Source of the DNA: Coriobacteriaceae bacterium
Lineage (GTDB): Bacteria; Actinomycetota; Coriobacteriia; Coriobacteriales; Coriobacteriaceae
Length of the DNA: 64,000 bases
Reading direction: 5' to 3'
Assembly (NCBI GenBank): GCA_902363875.1
Contig: CABJBO010000004.1
Location: forward strand, 62,001 to 126,000
The stretch's first letter is position 1. Each line of letters starts with the position of its first letter. The translations under genes and the position numbers were made by a program. Shown in pieces: positions 62,407 to 64,000 of the stretch. The notes beneath the pieces were generated by a model. It was not told the DNA's origin. It did not search any database and saw nothing but the letters and a program-made list of their open reading frames with translations.

Positions 62407-63432
62407 CTACTCGCAGAGCAGCTTAGCGATCTGGACGGCGTTGGTTGCCGCGCCCTTACGGATTTGGTCGCCGCAGCACCAGAAGGTGATGCCGCGCGCG
62501 GCCTCGGGGTTCGAGATGTCGCGACGCACACGGCCGACCCAAATCAAATCCTGGTCGGAGGTGTCCATCGGCATGGGGAAGCGGTCGTGTGCATCCTCGG
62601 CGCTCATGTCGTCAACCAGTTTCACTCCCGGAGCGGCAGCCAGCGCAGCACGGGCCTCTTCCACCGTGATGTCGCGCTCAAACTCGAGCGTAACGCTCTC
62701 GGAGTGCGAGCGCAGCACGGGCACGCGCACGCAGGTGCAGTTCACGCGCAGCTCGGGCAGGTGCATGATCTTGCGGCCCTCGTTCTGCAACTTCATCTCC
62801 TCGGAGGTAAAGCCCTCCTCCTTGACACCGCCGATCTGCGGAATCAGGTTGCTCGCCAGCTGGGCGGCAAACGCGCGCGGCTCGGGAATCTCCTCGCCAC
62901 GGCCCAGGGCGGCAAGCTGAGCCTCGAGCTCGGCCATACCGGGAGCGCCAGCGCCCGAAGCTGCCTGATACGTGGACACGATCATACGCTTCACGCCAGC
63001 AAGCTGGTGCAGCGGCCACGTGGGAACCAGGCCGATGATGGTCGCGCAGTTGGGATTGGCGATAAGGCCGTGATGCCACTTGATGTCGTCGGCATTGATC
63101 TCGGGCACGACCAGCGGCACCTCGGGATCCATGCGGAAGGCGTGGCTGTTGTCGACCACGACGGCGCCGCGCTTGACGGCCTCGGGCAGTAGCTCCTTCG
63201 CAATATCGTCGCCGGCGGCGCCGAGCACGATGTCGCAGCCCTCAAAGGCCTCGGGGCAAGCCTCCTCAATCACAACCTGCTCGCCGCGGAACTCGACGGT
63301 CTTGCCCGCAGAGCGCGCGCTCGCTAGCAGCTTGAGCTTGCCGACCGGAAACTCCTGCTCGTTGAGGCACTCAAGCATCTGGGTGCCCACGGCTCCCGTC
63401 GCGCCCAAAATAGCAACCGTGTACTGTTTCAT
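62407..63432 (-). CDS. asd: Aspartate-semialdehyde dehydrogenase
   Basis: This 341-residue NADP enzyme has the Rossmann motif AILGATGAVGTQML and SARSAGKTVEFRGE. The catalytic Cys129 is in ANPNCATIIGLVP, and the substrate-binding blocks are TYQAASGAGAPGMAELEAQ and RVPVLRSHSESV. It turns aspartyl-4-phosphate into aspartate semialdehyde for lysine, threonine and diaminopimelate. ATG 63432 follows AAAGGGGG; 49 codons upstream are open but lack a site. The aspartokinase gene lies 173 bp upstream on the same strand, with a small GC hairpin (63510-63530) between. Confidence 0.96.
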   Translation of the reverse strand: MKQYTVAILGATGAVGTQMLECLNEQEFPVGKLKLLASARSAGKTVEFRGEQVVIEEACPEAFEGCDIVLGAAGDDIAKELLPEAVKRGAVVVDNSHAFRMDPEVPLVVPEINADDIKWHHGLIANPNCATIIGLVPTWPLHQLAGVKRMIVSTYQAASGAGAPGMAELEAQLAALGRGEEIPEPRAFAAQLASNLIPQIGGVKEEGFTSEEMKLQNEGRKIMHLPELRVNCTCVRVPVLRSHSESVTLEFERDITVEEARAALAAAPGVKLVDDMSAEDAHDRFPMPMDTSDQDLIWVGRVRRDISNPEAARGITFWCCGDQIRKGAATNAVQIAKLLCE

Positions 63433-63605
63433 GCTTCCCCCTTTAAAGGCTGTGGCTTTTGCCCGCACGCCGAGCAGGCCGATTATTGTTGCCAGTGTAT
63501 ACAAGAACAGGGCGGGCACGAAACCCGCCCCGTCGAAACGAAACCGAAACGAAACGCCCCGCCGTAGTTTTTGAAGCAAGTCCCAAAAATCTACTGGGAT
63601 AGCAG

Positions 63606-64000
63606 CTACTTGTGGAGCGCGGCCGGAGCGGGATCGACCGGCACGGGAGCCTCCAGGTCGGAGACCTTCACAATGCCGTTCTCGTCGGAGAAGGCGCGGT
63701 AAATGGTCCGAATCGCCAGGTCGAAGTCCTTCTCCTCTACGCCGATAATGATGTTGATCTCGTCGCAGCTCTGCGAAATCATACGTACGCTCACGCCGGC
63801 CTGACCAAGCATGCCAAACAGATGGCCCGAGATACCTGCGCGGCCGCGAAGGTTACGGCCGACGGTCGCGATGAGCGCCAAACCCTCGACAACCTCGATC
63901 TCGAGCGGCTCGACCTCCTGCTGAATGTCGCCCACGAGCGAGTACAGCGAGTCGTGCACATCCTGCTCCTGCACCACGGCGCCAAAGCGGTCGACGCCGG
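63606..64000 (-). CDS. lysC: Aspartokinase, C-terminal part (5' end outside window)
   Basis: Only the last 131 residues are present, and the frame stays open to the window edge. They contain the regulatory ACT domains: EGLALIATVGRNLRGRAGIS, HLFGMLGQAGVSVRMISQS and EINIIIGVEEKDFDLAIR match the usual end of aspartate kinases (MISQGSSEINISF-type core). The enzyme phosphorylates aspartate, the step before asd, and the ACT domains bind lysine or threonine for feedback. An extra tail of about 20 residues (DLEAPVPVDPAPAALHK) follows the domain. Gene order lysC-asd is common in actinobacteria. Confidence 0.9.
   Translation of the reverse strand, partial: GVDRFGAVVQEQDVHDSLYSLVGDIQQEVEPLEIEVVEGLALIATVGRNLRGRAGISGHLFGMLGQAGVSVRMISQSCDEINIIIGVEEKDFDLAIRTIYRAFSDENGIVKVSDLEAPVPVDPAPAALHK

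Overview
The window is about 60% G+C and densely packed, mostly with housekeeping and nutrient-handling genes of an anaerobic, Gram-positive-type actinobacterium. The content points to the Coriobacteriia, with a Collinsella-like gut organism my best guess: an Asp23/AmaP/DUF2273 envelope operon, a fused 1593-residue 2-hydroxyacyl-CoA dehydratase/activase protein, SEC-C methionine aminopeptidase, many ATG/GTG/TTG starts behind strong AAGGAG sites, and a sortase-type surface protein. The genus is an inference from content; no rRNA or marker gene was available.

Layout. 1-11140: end of an M20 peptidase, then a long minus-strand stretch (zinc-ribbon membrane protein, YitT transporter, amaP-DUF2273-asp23 operon, YebC regulator, DUF6020 membrane protein, lgt, NifU-like protein, dCMP deaminase, coaX). 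11333-20625: OPT transporter, a 1150-residue coiled-coil/CAP-domain surface protein carrying a G9 tract early in its coding sequence, a DUF389 membrane protein with an EF-hand-like loop, a broken arylsulfotransferase gene and a 3-hydroxyacyl-CoA dehydrogenase. 21042-30073: dehydratase/activase with its TetR regulator, a tiny hydrophobic protein, a HAD phosphatase, and an MFS transporter gene interrupted by an in-frame TGA behind a TetR regulator and two near-identical operators. 30148-35686: PII and ammonium transporter, an HD protein pair and a divergent DXS-like enzyme. 36143-40482: a complete polar amino-acid ABC transporter (binding protein, two permeases, ATPase) with a C26 glutamine-amidotransferase-type hydrolase. 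40586-51264: HPt protein and a composite GGDEF-REC-HD-GYP protein, alpha/beta hydrolase, radical SAM protein, methionine aminopeptidase, D-2-hydroxyacid dehydrogenase, M18 aminopeptidase, membrane-anchored choloylglycine-hydrolase-like enzyme and phosphofructokinase. 51657-64000: XRE membrane regulator, FtsX/LolD-type exporter pair, a CLC-type channel behind a probable fluoride riboswitch, an AIM24 protein, a two-component system, ogt, asd and the end of an aspartokinase gene.

The least ordinary content is between genes. A family of 30-45 bp hairpins shares a core resembling cctgtccctttt but has changing, mutually compensating arms. It occurs at least ten times, and several copies lie exactly on, or flush with, the stop codon of the preceding minus-strand gene. 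A second class consists of larger nested hairpins (around 30.5, 51.3, 52.6 and 62.3 kb); one includes an inverted copy of the 3' end of pfkA. There are also two tandem arrays of hairpins: three palindromic units of about 80 bp period before the ABC operon (35.7-36.0 kb), and three 52-bp GC-rich hairpin units with compensatory changes (62.0-62.2 kb). None encodes a protein, and their function cannot be read from sequence. I suspect mobile palindromic elements of the REP type, transcription-end structures, or both.
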